A stretch of 64,000 nucleotides of DNA, taken from the NCBI RefSeq assembly GCF_029227915.1, contig NC_079875.1, forward strand, positions 19,523,001-19,587,000. The letters run 5' to 3'. The notes under the pieces were generated by a model. The model saw nothing but the letters and a program-made list of their open reading frames with translations, was not told where the DNA came from and did no database searches. The number at the start of each line of letters is the position of its first letter. Position 1 is the first letter of the stretch. The translations under genes were made by a program, and so were the position numbers. The DNA is from Hydractinia symbiolongicarpus (lineage: Eukaryota; Cnidaria; Hydrozoa; Anthoathecata; Hydractiniidae). Positions 1 to 10,037 of the stretch are shown in pieces.

Positions 1-2
1 GC

Positions 3-338
3 GCCAACAAGGTCTTCTACAACCCCAAGATTGAGAAAATCTCAATCACGGTGGAAGGTGAGCCGAATATACTGTATTCGCACGCGATGCTGCCGAAGGA
101 TCATCTCGAACAAGTCGTTGAACTTTTTGGTAGCCACGACTCGGAGGTAACCATCGGTCAGTTCATGACTGAGCGCTATGCGCTGTTCATCGATTTTCGT
201 ACGACACCCGATCACAGCTTGCACGGTTCTGGAAGGCCTTTACAGAGATTGGCGGACGGTATAACTCTCCACATGACGAAGAAGGCTGACGGAACTGGGG
301 ATATACGCTGCTACGTGTACTTGCTCCAAGACGCTTAG
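3..338 (+). CDS. Polinton major capsid-like protein, C-terminal part (cut by window edge)
   Basis: An open frame enters from the left window edge and ends at 336-338. The visible 111 residues contain FIDFRTTPD, LHGSGR and a DGITLHM stretch, ending CYVYLLQDA. I recognise this pattern as the C-terminus of the double-jelly-roll capsid protein of cnidarian Polintons; this rests on remembered family patterns plus the integrase, ATPase and PolB genes nearby. The protein would form the shell of the putative Polinton virion. The N-terminal part lies outside the window, so length and integrity cannot be judged. A penton-type minor capsid protein is the main alternative. Confidence 0.55.
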   Translation, partial: ANKVFYNPKIEKISITVEGEPNILYSHAMLPKDHLEQVVELFGSHDSEVTIGQFMTERYALFIDFRTTPDHSLHGSGRPLQRLADGITLHMTKKADGTGDIRCYVYLLQDA

Positions 339-387
339 CTGAACATTAAGGATGGCAGGTGGCATTCTACGGAATACTAAATAAACA

Positions 388-702
388 ATGGCAACTTTGG
401 CAGTAATGGCAGGAGGAGCGTTATTTTACGCGCTTGCATTCAGCGATTCAAATTTCCTTTTTAGCAAACTCAGTGGGCATGGTGAAGAGGAGCGCAAAAG
501 ACACGATAAAGCGATTGAACAACTCCAGGCAGCTCAGGCCAAGTGGGTGCGTGACAGGCAAGCGAAGATCGACTGGTATAACAAGCAACGGGAGCTTAAG
601 CGTCAAGCAGGACAGAGTCTTAAAGAGCTTGATGAGGGTATAAGAGACTATTACATCGCGACGATCGAGAAGGCCCCTAACAGCAACAAGACGGTGAGCT
701 GA
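388..702 (+). CDS. Small Polinton protein: N-terminal hydrophobic segment plus coiled coil
   Basis: A 104-residue ORF begins 49 bases after the capsid-like stop codon on the same strand. Residues 1-26 are hydrophobic and glycine/alanine rich (MATLAVMAGGALFYALAF), like a membrane anchor. Residues 32-95 are highly charged and probably helical (EEERKRHDKAIEQLQ). This small protein recurs between capsid and integrase genes in cnidarian Polintons as I recall them; its function is not known to me. The ORF is intact even though neighbouring genes are broken. A virion membrane or scaffold protein is a guess from its composition. Confidence 0.6.
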   Translation: MATLAVMAGGALFYALAFSDSNFLFSKLSGHGEEERKRHDKAIEQLQAAQAKWVRDRQAKIDWYNKQRELKRQAGQSLKELDEGIRDYYIATIEKAPNSNKTVS

Positions 703-784
703 CGTTCATCGTAGGGTCCTTAGCTCTGCTGCGTTTCGCGGTATACAAGTATATGTAAGGAACATTTTTCGACATGTAATAAGC

Positions 785-1653
785 ATGTCGAAAGCACATA
801 TCCCCACAGAAGAAGAAGCTGAAAAGCCAAGTCAAATCTATTACCAACTTGAACATCTCTGGACTGGTCGAAAAGCCCTTAAACTACTCTCCGAGCAGAG
901 TGGTCTAGGCGGTCCCAAGGTCACTCACTGGTTGAGTCGCCAGCTCTTATGGGTCCCCCATATCAAAGGCCCCAAGCGCATCGACTACCCTCATTGCACC
1001 ATCACGAAGCCCAACGAAATGCACCAATTTGATTTGCTCTACATGCCTACGACAAGGTCTATGGCAACACCTATAAATACATCCTAACAGGCATTGACGT
1101 AGCCTCACGTTACAAGGTGGCGAGACCCTTGAGAACCAAAAAGGCCAGTGAAGCCGCCGACATGATCAAGGACATATACAAGGCAGGGCCTCTCCGATAC
1201 CCAAAGACTTTCCAGTGCAATAATGGTTCAGAATTCAAGTCAGACGGGAGCAAGCTGCTGGAGGGCAAAGGTGTCGAGATAAAGCGTGAAACTACCAAAT
1301 ACCACCACACTTTCACGGCCTTCGTCGAATCGTATAACAAGGTGCTCGCCGAGAGGCTCTTCAAACCTCAAGATGCGCAAGAGTTCGTCAGTGATGAACA
1401 AAGTACCACTTGCGTTAAACACTTGTACACTATTGTCAAAAGTTTGAATAATACCAAAACAGCTATGATCGGTATGAAACCTTCGAAAGCGATCAAGCTC
1501 GATGATGTCCCACTTACAAAAGAGCAGAAACACCCCGAAGAAAAGCCATTACCCGACGATGGTCTATACTTGTACCTCCTGCAACCTGGGGAAGAGCACG
1601 GTGATCAAAAAAGACGTGCAACGGACGCCTGGTGGAGCATATCCTCATTCTAG
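785..1653 (+). pseudogene. Polinton retroviral-type integrase, frameshifted and truncated
   Basis: Two ORFs in different frames (785-1087 and 1117-1653) together give one rve-type integrase; the shift lies near 1043, just after HQFDLLYM. Visible: the first catalytic Asp in QFDLLY, the region ILTGIDVASRYK, and the catalytic Glu in TAFVESYNK. The expected second catalytic Asp in the motif CDNGSEF is replaced, reading CNNGSEF at about 1219-1239. The C-terminal chromo/SH3-like region is lost after DGLYLYLLQPGEEHGDQ, where the frame ends at 1653. The intact family enzyme inserts Polinton DNA into the host genome. This copy has three independent lesions and should be inactive. Confidence 0.85.
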
Positions 1654-1727
1654 GGATATCGCGTCTTTGAACACATGCGTCATAGTACGGGAAATCGTGG
1701 TACTTATCATCGCCAGGTGTCGTATGC

Positions 1728-1913
1728 TTACGGTATATCATAATAACATTGTCCTGCCTTAGATCGAAGTGTCTCAATTTCCCAGGACTGTTCTAAAATG
1801 TATTGATCCATATATTCGAGCTCACGCTTCTGCATCGCGAGGGTTGCGTCCTTTTGTTTGATTAGCTTGCGTTGCTCCTCAAGCTTCCTCTGTAATTTTG
1901 CAAGACAAGACAT
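1728..1913 (-). CDS. Small coiled-coil Polinton protein
   Basis: A 61-residue ORF on the minus strand. Residues 4-50 are a charged heptad-like stretch (KLQRKLEEQRKLIKQKD) that would form a coiled coil. It lies between the end of the convergent integrase and the packaging ATPase remnant, facing the same way as the latter. I recall near-identical short proteins in other cnidarian Polintons but no function. The start at 1913 is the only in-frame Met near the beginning; the ORF appears complete. Confidence 0.5.
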   Translation of the reverse strand: MSCLAKLQRKLEEQRKLIKQKDATLAMQKRELEYMDQYILEQSWEIETLRSKAGQCYYDIP

Positions 1914-1975
1914 TTTATCTTACGGTTTTGGATCTGGGATCGTGTATGCATGGACGGTGCTCACTCTAAAATTTT

Positions 1976-2560
1976 TCAGGTCCTGGGGTGCTTCAACCTA
2001 ATGTACAAGCAAGCATGCTCGGACTTTTTGAGTTGAGTCTTGATAGTCTCCCAATCATCTATCTGGTTCGTTTCCTCATCGATCATTCTCATATTTGAGC
2101 GCTCCAAAGGATACCACATGAATAGCTGCTTCTTTTAACGTCTGAGGTTCTTTGGCAAGGTCGTATAACTCTGCATTAATAACCACAAGCTGTGTTTTCT
2201 GTGCCTCCCACTGATAGTCAACTCGAGCAGGTGTTGACGTTTCTAATCCAGGTTTTCATCGGCTATAAGATCGTCAACAATGAAGAAGCTCTCTTCACCC
2301 GCTAGTAACTTCGATAGTTGCTCGACTCAGTAAAAGAGTTGATCGCCAGGCTCTATGAGGAACACGTAGTCATCTTGCCACAGTGAGGATCTCTCTTGAT
2401 AAGTCTTGTTCCAGCGGATCGTTGGGCAGAGGTTCACGATATTGTGGAAATGGTGCTTGTACTCGTTCTCCAGTAGGTCGAGTACACGCTGAGTCTTCCC
2501 ACATGATGTAGGTCCGGTGAAGATTGCTGTATGCGGCTGGAGGACAATATCCAGAGTCAT
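1976..2560 (-). pseudogene. Polinton packaging ATPase (FtsK/HerA, A32-like), three in-frame stops
   Basis: Read on the minus strand in one frame from 2560 to the stop at 1976-1978, this encodes an A32-type DNA packaging ATPase of about 190 residues. The Walker A motif is GPTSCGKT near residue 19; the Walker B region is FFIVDDLIAD at about 2266-2295; the following SGRH...LMQSY stretch matches the sensor region of the family. The frame contains three internal stops: TGA (2327-2329), a TAG just after the Walker B segment, and a TAA further on. In life the enzyme would pump element DNA into a capsid. The gene is dead here, but no frameshift is needed to read it end to end. Confidence 0.85.
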
Positions 2561-2602
2561 GTTTGTTATATGCCATAGACATACAACAAACCTTGTAGGT
2601 AC

Positions 2603-2854
2603 TTACTTAGGCTTAGGTACTATGGAGGCAGGTATCCAGCCCCTTGCTACCGCCATATCACGGCTACCCCGTCCTGCTGTGAAGAAGGCCACCATCTTTA
2701 TCACGTCGCTTGTATCAAGCTTGGTGCTGGGGCTCGAGATCCCGAGGATTTTTTTCCCGGCCATGGCATAGGCGAATGTAAAGCCCAGGTCCACGACTGT
2801 TTCATAAATCATATCGATAATTTCCTTCTCTTTCGGTGTCACGTTTGAATTCAT
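2603..2854 (-). CDS. Small hydrophobic Polinton protein
   Basis: An 83-residue ORF just upstream (in minus orientation) of the ATPase remnant, 42 bases away. The first third is acidic and helical (KEKEIIDMIYETVVDLG), followed by a hydrophobic stretch FTFAYAMAGKKILG and a second one around VIKMVAFFTAG. Similar proteins lie at this place in Polintons I remember from Hydra-like genomes; no function is known to me. A small membrane or virion-associated protein is plausible. The reading frame is intact. Confidence 0.5.
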   Translation of the reverse strand: MNSNVTPKEKEIIDMIYETVVDLGFTFAYAMAGKKILGISSPSTKLDTSDVIKMVAFFTAGRGSRDMAVARGWIPASIVPKPK

Positions 2855-2865
2855 TTATATTATGA

Positions 2866-3264
2866 TTATTTCATCTTGAGAAAGTCGATATCGGGCTGGG
2901 CTGTATGCTCTCCCTGAGACGCACGTGCCCCTCCGGAGCCACTAGGCGATGGCTCTGATGTTTCGGCAGGCTGCGGAGACGCTACAGACTTTTTACGGAA
3001 AACATAGAACCCAACTCCTACACAGGCGAGTATAGCAACGAGACCTCCACCAGGATATACGACACCTGACTGTACGGAACTTGATCCGGAAGAGGTTTTG
3101 TCTGTAGATTCTACTGTTCCCTCTTGTTGCTTCAGTTCCTTCCTCTTCTTCATCAGTACCGCCAACTTGTGACCTTGTGCGACTCTGCCTGGGTGCTTTA
3201 CTGGCTTTGAAAGTACTCTTTCTTCTTGCGTACCTTTCTTGTGTACCGTCCGCGCACAAAACAT
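2866..3264 (-). pseudogene. Polinton membrane protein, 5' end altered at the BEL insertion point
   Basis: A 132-residue ORF with basic N-terminal half (MKKRKELKQQ), a Ser/Thr-rich linker and one strong membrane segment (GGLVAILACVGVGFYVF, about residues 72-88), followed by a short acidic/Pro-rich tail. Its first ten codons come from the 33-bp repeat shared with 9413-9445, so the present start is an artefact of the insertion junction. Before insertion this frame probably continued from the gene now at 9440-9880, although the two halves are out of frame today. Likely a virion membrane protein; function unknown. Confidence 0.5.
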
Positions 3265-3266
3265 TT
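3234..3266. repeat. 33-bp direct repeat, left copy, flanking BEL insertion
   Basis: The 33 bases from 3234 to 3266 recur exactly at 9413-9445 in the same orientation; the shared core includes TGTACCGTCCGCGCAC. Similarity continues weakly a few bases further left (TTGCGT in both). They bracket the BEL/Pao element and both lie in Polinton coding sequence. The length is far above the 4-6 bp target duplications usual for BEL elements. Confidence 0.9.
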
Positions 3267-3498
3267 CATAGTAGTCGAACCGATCTACATCGCATCACGA
3301 TAATTTACCGATTTTTACTTATTATTTTACCGTAAACATTTGCTTAACAAATTTATCACAGTCCCGGCTGGATGTTTCATTTCTTATCATTTAATCTGTT
3401 TTAACCACTTTATCTGTATGGATTGTTAGTGTTAGAAGCATCATTAGTAGCAGATAGATAGAAACATTAGCAGTTGATTAAACGTAATCACTATACAT
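3267..3498. other. BEL 5' leader; no gene
   Basis: AT-rich stretch between the 33-bp repeat and the first gag codon. No sequence here resembles the putative 3' LTR at 8959-9412. It probably is the untranslated leader of the truncated BEL element. Confidence 0.4.
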
Positions 3499-4398
3499 AT
3501 GGATAAACGGGTTAGAGCTACCGTTAACTCAACCGGAGTTTTAAATGAAAAAGTAAATTCTCTAAGGACTAGTCGAAGTGGTCATATTGGCATTATAACT
3601 AAAATAATTAATCGTTTATCACTCCTTCTAACAGAACAAAATAAAGGTTCAGAGATAGTTAACATGTCAAATAAACTTAATGAGACACTCGGAATAGTTG
3701 AAAAAATAACTTTTTAGCATAATAAACTGGTCTCCGCGGAAGAGAGTGAGGCTGCTAACCAACTTTTAAGAGAGCAAAAAATAAAAATCGACCAAATAAA
3801 ATCTGTTTGTGAGGAATATTTTAAACATTCTAACGCTGATGATAATTTAGAAACTGATAATGCCATAAGTCAGGACTCACGTCACCGCTCGTCGTCGCAT
3901 CGACCACCTTCAAATCACTCTAGATCTTCCAGACATTCCAGTTTATATCATCACTCTTCTCACAGCAGTCAAAAAAGCCATCATAGTAAGTCCCAATCGA
4001 CATCATCTTTGAACTTGCTCCTACAGAGGAAGACTGAATCCGGTGAGGCTCAGTTACAGGCGAAACTTGCAGAGGAAAAGCTTAAAAGGGAGTTAAATTT
4101 ATTAAAACAGAAGAGAGAGATAGAGCTTAAAATATTGGAACAAAAGAAAATGCTAGAGAGAGACGAAATAGTAGAAAGGTTGAACGTAGTGAAAGATAAA
4201 GCTGAAATCGCCAGATTAAGAGAGAGTATAATAGAAGAACATGTTGCTTCAGAAGATATGTCCGTTAGATCGCAAATTACACAGCCATTGATATTTAGAG
4301 AGAGGAAAAGCTCGTCTTATTATGTACCAACCACCAAAAACCCTCGAATATTAGATAGCAGAATTGACAGAGAAAGAGAAATATTTCATCTCAGATAG
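3499..4398 (+). pseudogene. BEL gag N-terminal region (one stop, then frameshift)
   Basis: The frame opens at 3499 and can be read to 4396-4398 with a single TAG at 3715-3717. The encoded sequence is helical, then Ser/His-rich (about 3890-3990) and then a long coiled coil (EEKLKRELNLLKQKREIELK). Near 4375 a frameshift moves the coding frame to that of the next segment, which begins well before 4485. This is the non-conserved N-terminal half of a Pao gag. It is inactive because of the stop and shift. Confidence 0.7.
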
Positions 4399-5696
4399 AC
4401 GTATCATCTCTACAACATCTTAAAAACGACACTACTTTCGTTATTCCTAGTGACATCAACAAACATTATTCTAAACCACATTCTTTGTCTTCATCAAACC
4501 ATTCGACAAAAGGCCGTCACTTCTTCAACATCGATGATGTACCGTCTGATGCATCTTCGTCAGTCAATCAACATCCATATAACGATACTAAATTACTTCC
4601 ATGTTTAAATCAAGAGAAATCTCAAACGAACCGTTCAGAACTAAAAGATGTCGAAAACAATGTCTTCAATAATCCGGAAAATATCGATAAATCTCGTTAT
4701 CAACCGATTGATAAATTTATTGACGATCTTATTGAAGGACAAAAAACCATTATGGAAGATGCAAGTGCGATAACTACCGCTAGAGTACTTCGCTGGGAGT
4801 ATGAATCAAAGAATCTACCAGTTATTGATCTGTTTAGGCTCGATGGTTCACCTAATAAATGGCCGGAGTTTGTGGAAAACTTTAAATCTAGAGTACACTT
4901 GAAGGTTTCCTTTGACGATAACACAAGGACGGAGAGGTTGATTAGTGTATTAGACGGCGAGGCGAAGAAGACAGTGTTATCGATTGGTGCAAGTGGCATA
5001 TTTTACGCATCTGCATTAAAAGCATTGAAACGTGACTTCGGTAATCCTGTTGTTGTATCATACTTTAAATTTAAAAAAAAGTTTTCTTTTCAGGAACAGA
5101 ATAAAATTAAAAATGGAAAGGAGTCGAAGAGAGATGAGAAAAGAGTGAGAACATTTGCAACAGGTGCAGGTAGTGATCGCAGTACGAAGTGTTGGATTTG
5201 TTCAGAAAATCATTTTGTTTTTAAGTACAGAGAATTCGAATCAAAACCGGTGGCAGATCGTAGGAAGTTTGTTTTAGAAAAGGGACTTTGCTTCAATTGT
5301 CTTTCACCTTCTCACAAAATAAAAGAATGTAAATTTAAGAAGGGGTGTCGAGAAGATAAATGTGGAAAACGTCACCACACCCTGTTGCATTTAGGACCGC
5401 CACAACAAAATGAAAATGAAGATACAAAGAATGAGTCTGAGGCAACAATCACCCGATCTCGTACCACAACTGACACCTATCTTCAAGTTATCCCGGTTAC
5501 CGTAACTCATAACAACAAATCAGTAACAACCAACGCTATTTTAGATAGTGGATCAGATAGCACCTTATTTTGCGAAGAAACAGCGCGGAAACTCGGATTA
5601 GGTGGGAAGAAGCAATCGTTGAGAGTATCGACGATCCTATCGAATTCACAGACGTTTAAATCATCGTATCATTTAATGTTCAACCTACTAATCTAA
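4399..5696 (+). pseudogene. BEL gag (DUF1759-like), CCHC knuckles and Pao protease N-terminus
   Basis: The 403-residue ORF (4485-5696) contains a Pao gag core (FRLDGSPNKWPEFVENFKSR, LDGEAKKTV), zinc knuckles (CWICSENHFVFKY, GLCFNCLSPSHKIKEC) and the aspartic protease motif AILDSGSDSTLF. The region between the gag core and the knuckles is shorter than in typical Pao polyproteins, suggesting an internal deletion near 5090. The frame is lost at 5696, within the protease. Coding signal resumes in another frame through 5697-5892, including LIGTDHH, then is shifted again before the RT. Protease would mature the polyprotein in a live element. Confidence 0.85.
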
Positions 5697-5899
5697 AAGA
5701 AGAAATCAGAATCGAAAAAGCATGGGTTGTACCAGATCTTAACACTCCTACTAAAAAACGAAACATCACACATTTAAAAGAAAAATACGTTCATTTAAAA
5801 GACATCGATATACCAACCTTAAACGACGACAGAGTAACAGTACTTATTGGAACTGATCACCATCACTTCATATTCAACACGATTATCGAGTAGGAAAAC

Positions 5900-7133
5900 A
5901 CAACGAACCAGTAGCTGTTAAAACGCAACTTGGTTGGATCCTATTTGGTGGAAAGAATAAAAACATATTTACCAATATTAATCGATTAGAAACTGATACG
6001 GATAATCTCAATAAAGCAGTAGAAAGATTCTGGGAAATCGAATCATAGGGAGCAAAGCCTTCACTCCATCCAGACCTACTAACGAAAGACGAGAAACATG
6101 CGTTACACATACTTAAGTCGAACACGAAAATGAAAGACGGTCATTTTGAAGTAGGTTTATTGTGGAAAGAGGAGAACCAAAATTACCATACAACAGGGAA
6201 TTAGCAGTCCAACGTCTGAAATCTAACGAAAGAAAACTGAGCAAGCAACCAATTTTAGCAGAAAATTACAGATTACAAGTCAAGGAATATATCGCTCTTG
6301 GACATGCGAGAAAGCTTTCAGACTTTGAGAAAAACCAAACATCCGATATCACCAACTACATACCACATCATGGTGTTGTCCATCCTAACAAGCCCGGAAA
6401 AGTTCGTGTAGTCTTTGACGCAGCTGCAAAGTACAAAGGTATTTCATTAAACGACAACTTGTTGCCCGGCCCAGACTTGCTGAACAACCTAGTATCTGTA
6501 TTACTCACATTCCGTACCTATCGTTACGCAATTATGGCTGACATTGAAAAAATGTTTCATCAGGTCAAAGTATCAAGGATAGAACAAGATGCTCTTCGTT
6601 TCGTTTGGCGAGAAAACACTAGCGACAACATTGATGACTTTGCCATGCAAGCACATTTATTTGGTAAAGTAAACTCACCTTGTTGCGCGAATTACGCTCT
6701 TCGACAAACTAGTATCGATCACGATCGCGAAATCGTAGACGCTTTCACGAAAAAGTTTTACATGGATGATTATCTGGATTCCATGAAAACGGTAGACGAA
6801 GCCGTATCGATTGCAAAAACCGTGACAGAAGCATTGAAAAGTTGTGGCATTCGTTTAACAAAATGGCTTTCAAATTCTTGTGAAATTCTTAAGTGTTTTC
6901 CAAATACCGAAACCGTAATCAACGTCAATCTAGATCTAAACAAATTACCGACTGAAAGAGTACTTGGTATGTTGTGGAATCCAAATACTGACTATTTCAC
7001 ATTCAAAGTTGTCAACAAACCATCACCTGAAACTAAAAGAGGTATATTAAGTTTAACAAGTTCAATATTTGACCCACTTGGCATCTTAACACCATTCATT
7101 TTAGAAGGAAAACTTATCATCCAATCTTTGTGA
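5900..7133 (+). pseudogene. BEL reverse transcriptase
   Basis: The clean ORF 6162-7133 gives 323 residues of a Pao reverse transcriptase: KVRVVFDAAAKY, the motif A region AIMADIEKMFHQV and the catalytic motif FYMDDYLDS. Preceding codons from about 5900 (KTQLGWILFGG) belong to the same polyprotein but are broken by stops near 6046. A TGA at 7131-7133 interrupts the thumb region, after which the frame continues toward RNase H. Catalytic aspartates are retained, so the fold is recognisable although the gene is dead. Confidence 0.9.
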
Positions 7134-7720
7134 AAATCCAAAGTAGACTGGGATGAAGAAATACCAACCGAATTAAAAACAAGGTGGTTGAGCTGGAAAA
7201 GTGAACTGGAGAAACTAACATTGATCAGCATTCCTTGATGGCTCAAACTACAATCCGATAGTCAGTTGATTCAACTACATATTTTTTCTGACGCTTTAAT
7301 CAATGCATATGGTGCTGTCGCATATCTACGTATTCACGATACGCATACCGTCAATGTAACATTCGTGATGGGAAAATCCAGAGTCGCCCCGTTGAATCCG
7401 AAATCTCTCACAATACCAAAATTAGAATTACAAGCTGCTGTCTTGGCTACAAGAATGTGAGAATCAATAGTGAGTAGTCTTTCCATGGACCTCAGTACCA
7501 AATTTTGGACAGATTCACAAATAGTTTTGAAATATATATCGAATGAAAACCGAAAATTTCCAGTATTCGTTATGAATCGCATCAATGAAATTCGTACTAC
7601 GACTGAGATCAATTCGTGGCGTTTTGTGCCAGGAACTCTGAACCCAGCAGACAATGCTACAAGATATGTACCACTATCATCGACCGAGAATTCCAGATGG
7701 TTAACCGGTCCATCGTTTTA
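7134..7720 (+). pseudogene. BEL RNase H domain with stops
   Basis: ORFs 7266-7460 and 7470-7721 together form the RNase H part: [16 protein letters not shown] with the first catalytic Asp, the Glu in [11 protein letters not shown] and the Asp of FWTDSQIVLKY, then RFVPGTLNPADNATR. A TGA at 7458-7460 breaks it. The zinc-binding N-terminal domain of the integrase that should follow is missing; sequence jumps near 7722 directly into the region before the integrase core, indicating a deletion. Confidence 0.85.
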
Positions 7721-7722
7721 AG

Positions 7723-8675
7723 GGAGATCTACCAATCGATCGTCTTGCTGTAGGTGAACCACCATTTAATCGATCAGGAGTAGATTACTTTGGTCCAATG
7801 ATTGTCAAGAGAAGCAAGAGGACAAGAGCTTCATCTGGAACCGTGAAAAGGTATGGAGCATTGTTTACCTGCATGACGTCACGTGCCGTTCATATTGAGC
7901 TAGCTGGAGATTTATCGACAAATAGTTTCATTCTTGCACTTCGACGTTCTATCTCAAGAAGAGGAAACCCCAAAACAATCATCAGCGACAACGGAACCAA
8001 CTTCGTCGGCGCAGATCGTGAACTAAGAGAGCTGGTAACGAATCTGAATGAGACAAAACTTCGAAAAGAGTTAACAAAGAATAGTATCGAATGGAAGTTC
8101 AACCCACCATTTTCACCATGGATGAATGGAGCGATGGAATCTATGGTAAAAATCACTAAACGAGCGTTGAAAGCGATAGTTCGTGATCGTGTTTTCACCA
8201 AAGAAGAGTTACGTATATTCTTGACTGAAGTAGAAGCAACCATCAATAGCCGACCGTTGACTTCTATCAGCAGTGACGCAGATGACTACAAAGCACTAAC
8301 GCCAAATCATTTTCTCATTGAAGAGCGTCGCAAAATACACCTGTAGATTCTGTATTTACAGACCTCGACGATCGTAAAAGATGGAGAGCCGTACAGGCTG
8401 CTTCAAATATGTTTTGGAATAGATGGAGAAAGGAATACCTGCCTTCTTTGACAACACGTGCTAAATGGAATACAAACGACGACCAAATTAAGGAAGGAGA
8501 TCTCGTGATAGTTAGAGACCAGAACGTCTTGACAAATCATTGGCCGCTGGGACGCATTGCGAAAATCTTTCCTGGCAGCGATGGCATCAACAGGGTTGCA
8601 GAAGTGAAAACTAATGATGGAAATTACATTCGTCCCATCCGATCACTTGCGTTACTGGAACGCTGTGCTAAATGA
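7723..8675 (+). pseudogene. BEL integrase core and C-terminal DUF5641 tail
   Basis: From 7723 the frame reads the integrase core: catalytic Asp in GVDYFGP, second Asp in ISDNGTNFVG and Glu in NGAMESMVK. This core runs to 8346, where a small frameshift occurs near 8335; the tail continues in another frame (8409-8675) with FWNRWRKEYL and VIVRDQN...WPLGRI, typical of the DUF5641 tail of Pao elements. The stop at 8673-8675 is the natural end of pol. The three catalytic residues are intact. Confidence 0.9.
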
Positions 8676-8958
8676 AAATGTCACCTGAACTATGCTTTGC
8701 ATACGACGGCGAATTGTGTTCTTTATAGGTGTACATAATTCGTGAAGAAACAACAACGACGTTGTAAAATTCGATGATAAATCTTGGGCAAACGATATAG
8801 CAAAGCGATGATGAAGAAATCGGAATGACGTACATAAACGACGTACATAAACGAAGTACATCTTTAACGAGTCCGACGTAAGCAAGATAATCAATTATAT
8901 CAAATAAGGCGTTACTAGATGGACAGTCGTTCGTAGACGAGTACTCACTGGTGGGGAG

Positions 8959-9412
8959 TGTTTTGAACATAAACGATGAAGATCCGTCTCGGAGATGGAG
9001 ACCCGTCACGTCACATTAATTTTAATTGGGTTTTTATAGTTTTTTCGCGCACTTTTCAAATCGCTTCTAATCTCCGTACGAATAGGACAAGCGTGTGGTA
9101 AAAGTGAGAATCAAAAATATCGCAGTTCTTGATTGAAATCTTAACGTAAAGAGTTTCTTCAAGTAGCAAAAATGAAGCAAGCGCAGTAAACGACGCAGTA
9201 GTTAGTGTTTCATGTTTTATTTTGTACGTGTAATAGTATGTCTATCGACACAGGCTATATTTGTATTTATTTTTGTTGTGTTTATCTTTTTGTATCTTTG
9301 TATTTTTTTTGTTCGTATTTAAGCTATGAAAAGTCATCATCATACTGTACTAGACCAACCGATGTACCGTATTTTATTCTACCGCCCCCGTGTGTTCGCA
9401 TAGTTGCGTCTG
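8959..9412 (+). repeat. Putative BEL 3' LTR
   Basis: Starts with TGTTTTGAAC directly after the purine tract GGTGGGGAG and runs to the 33-bp repeat; a CA at 9399-9400 is an alternative end. It contains an AT-rich stretch around 9200-9330 that could hold promoter and polyadenylation signals. Without a surviving 5' LTR the limits cannot be fixed. Confidence 0.5.
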
Positions 9413-9445
9413 CTTTCTTGTGTACCGTCCGCGCACAAAACATTT
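9413..9445. repeat. 33-bp direct repeat, right copy
   Basis: Exact copy of 3234-3266. On the minus strand it is read in frame at the end of the Polinton gene 9440-9880. Confidence 0.9.
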
Positions 9446-9880
9446 ACAGTATGCGCAGCGACTAAAAGAGGTGCCAAAAGCTTTCCAAACGCCGAGTATA
9501 CGAGGATCCCCAGATCCGCCATACTGGCCTTGATGATAGGGTCAGCTTCGATATCTTGTCTCAGACCTTCGGCACTATCCAACTGAACCATACTTCTCAC
9601 GGCCTTTGTATACAGACTGATAGCCTGCAATGATAGAGCCTTGGAGGTCTTCTCTCCCTTTTCCTGGATCTTACGCTGAATGTACTCAGCATGTATCTTG
9701 TCGATCACCTCGGGTGATGCTTTATCAAGGAAGGCTTCCTTACACTTTTTCGGTAGGAGGTGCTTGTTTACCCTTGCGTGCATCCTTCAAAACCTGACGT
9801 TGGTCGATAGGTTTTTGTTGATCAAGGGCTTCTGCTGGTGTGTCGACTAAATCAAATATCTCTGCCATATCTTGAACCAT
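9440..9880 (-). pseudogene. Polinton virion-type protein, frameshifted, interrupted by BEL
   Basis: A start codon at 9880 opens a frame beginning MVQDMAEIFDLVDTP and reaching about 9760, where a frameshift passes to the ORF ending beyond 9440. The second part carries KIHAEYIQRKIQEKGEK, SLYTKAVRSM, QDIEADPIIKASMADLG and APLLVAAHTVN, a pattern I associate with a conserved cnidarian Polinton protein encoded between PolB and the ATPase. Its role is unknown to me; a minor capsid or internal virion protein is a guess. The 3' end is cut by the BEL insertion, with the rest probably at 2866-3264. Confidence 0.6.
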
Positions 9881-9892
9881 GTTTATTACACG

Positions 9893-9964
9893 TCAGTAAC
9901 GAAAGAAGCAAACAAGGATCAAGACGTATGGGAGGATTATGGCGATTAGTAACACAACATCCAT
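9893..9964 (-). CDS. 23-residue single-pass membrane peptide
   Basis: A short ORF, ATG at 9962-9964 and TGA at 9893-9895, encodes MDVVLLIAIILPYVLILVCF plus three residues. It is almost entirely a membrane helix ending in aromatic and basic residues. It lies in the only gap between two Polinton genes on the same strand. Selection cannot be judged from one copy; the sequence may be a chance ORF, but the compact fit and composition are suggestive. Confidence 0.4.
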   Translation of the reverse strand: MDVVLLIAIILPYVLILVCFFRY

Positions 9965-10037
9965 TTGTCGTGTGTACTCGATCAAGCACACAAAACTGCA
10001 TTTTAACTAGGCTATATATCGATGGCCTTTCTTTTGA

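Larger units (their letters stand above)
3267..9412 (+). mobile_element. BEL/Pao LTR retrotransposon, degraded, inserted in the Polinton
   Basis: On the plus strand the order is gag, CCHC knuckles, Pao-type protease, reverse transcriptase, RNase H, integrase and the DUF5641-type tail, which is BEL/Pao order. A purine-rich tract GGTGGGGAG ends at 8958 and the next bases TGTTTTGAAC suggest the start of the 3' LTR. I find no matching 5' LTR between 3267 and 3498, so the left end is probably truncated. Coding parts carry stops, frameshifts and at least two internal deletions. Adjacent Polinton genes resume on both sides, proving nesting. Confidence 0.9.

Noticed and set aside
7890-8246. Minus-strand 118-codon ORF
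   Set aside because: Antisense of the BEL integrase core.
9205-9465. 86-codon plus-strand ORF rich in Cys/Phe/Tyr
   Set aside because: Lies in the putative BEL 3' LTR and reflects its T-rich composition.
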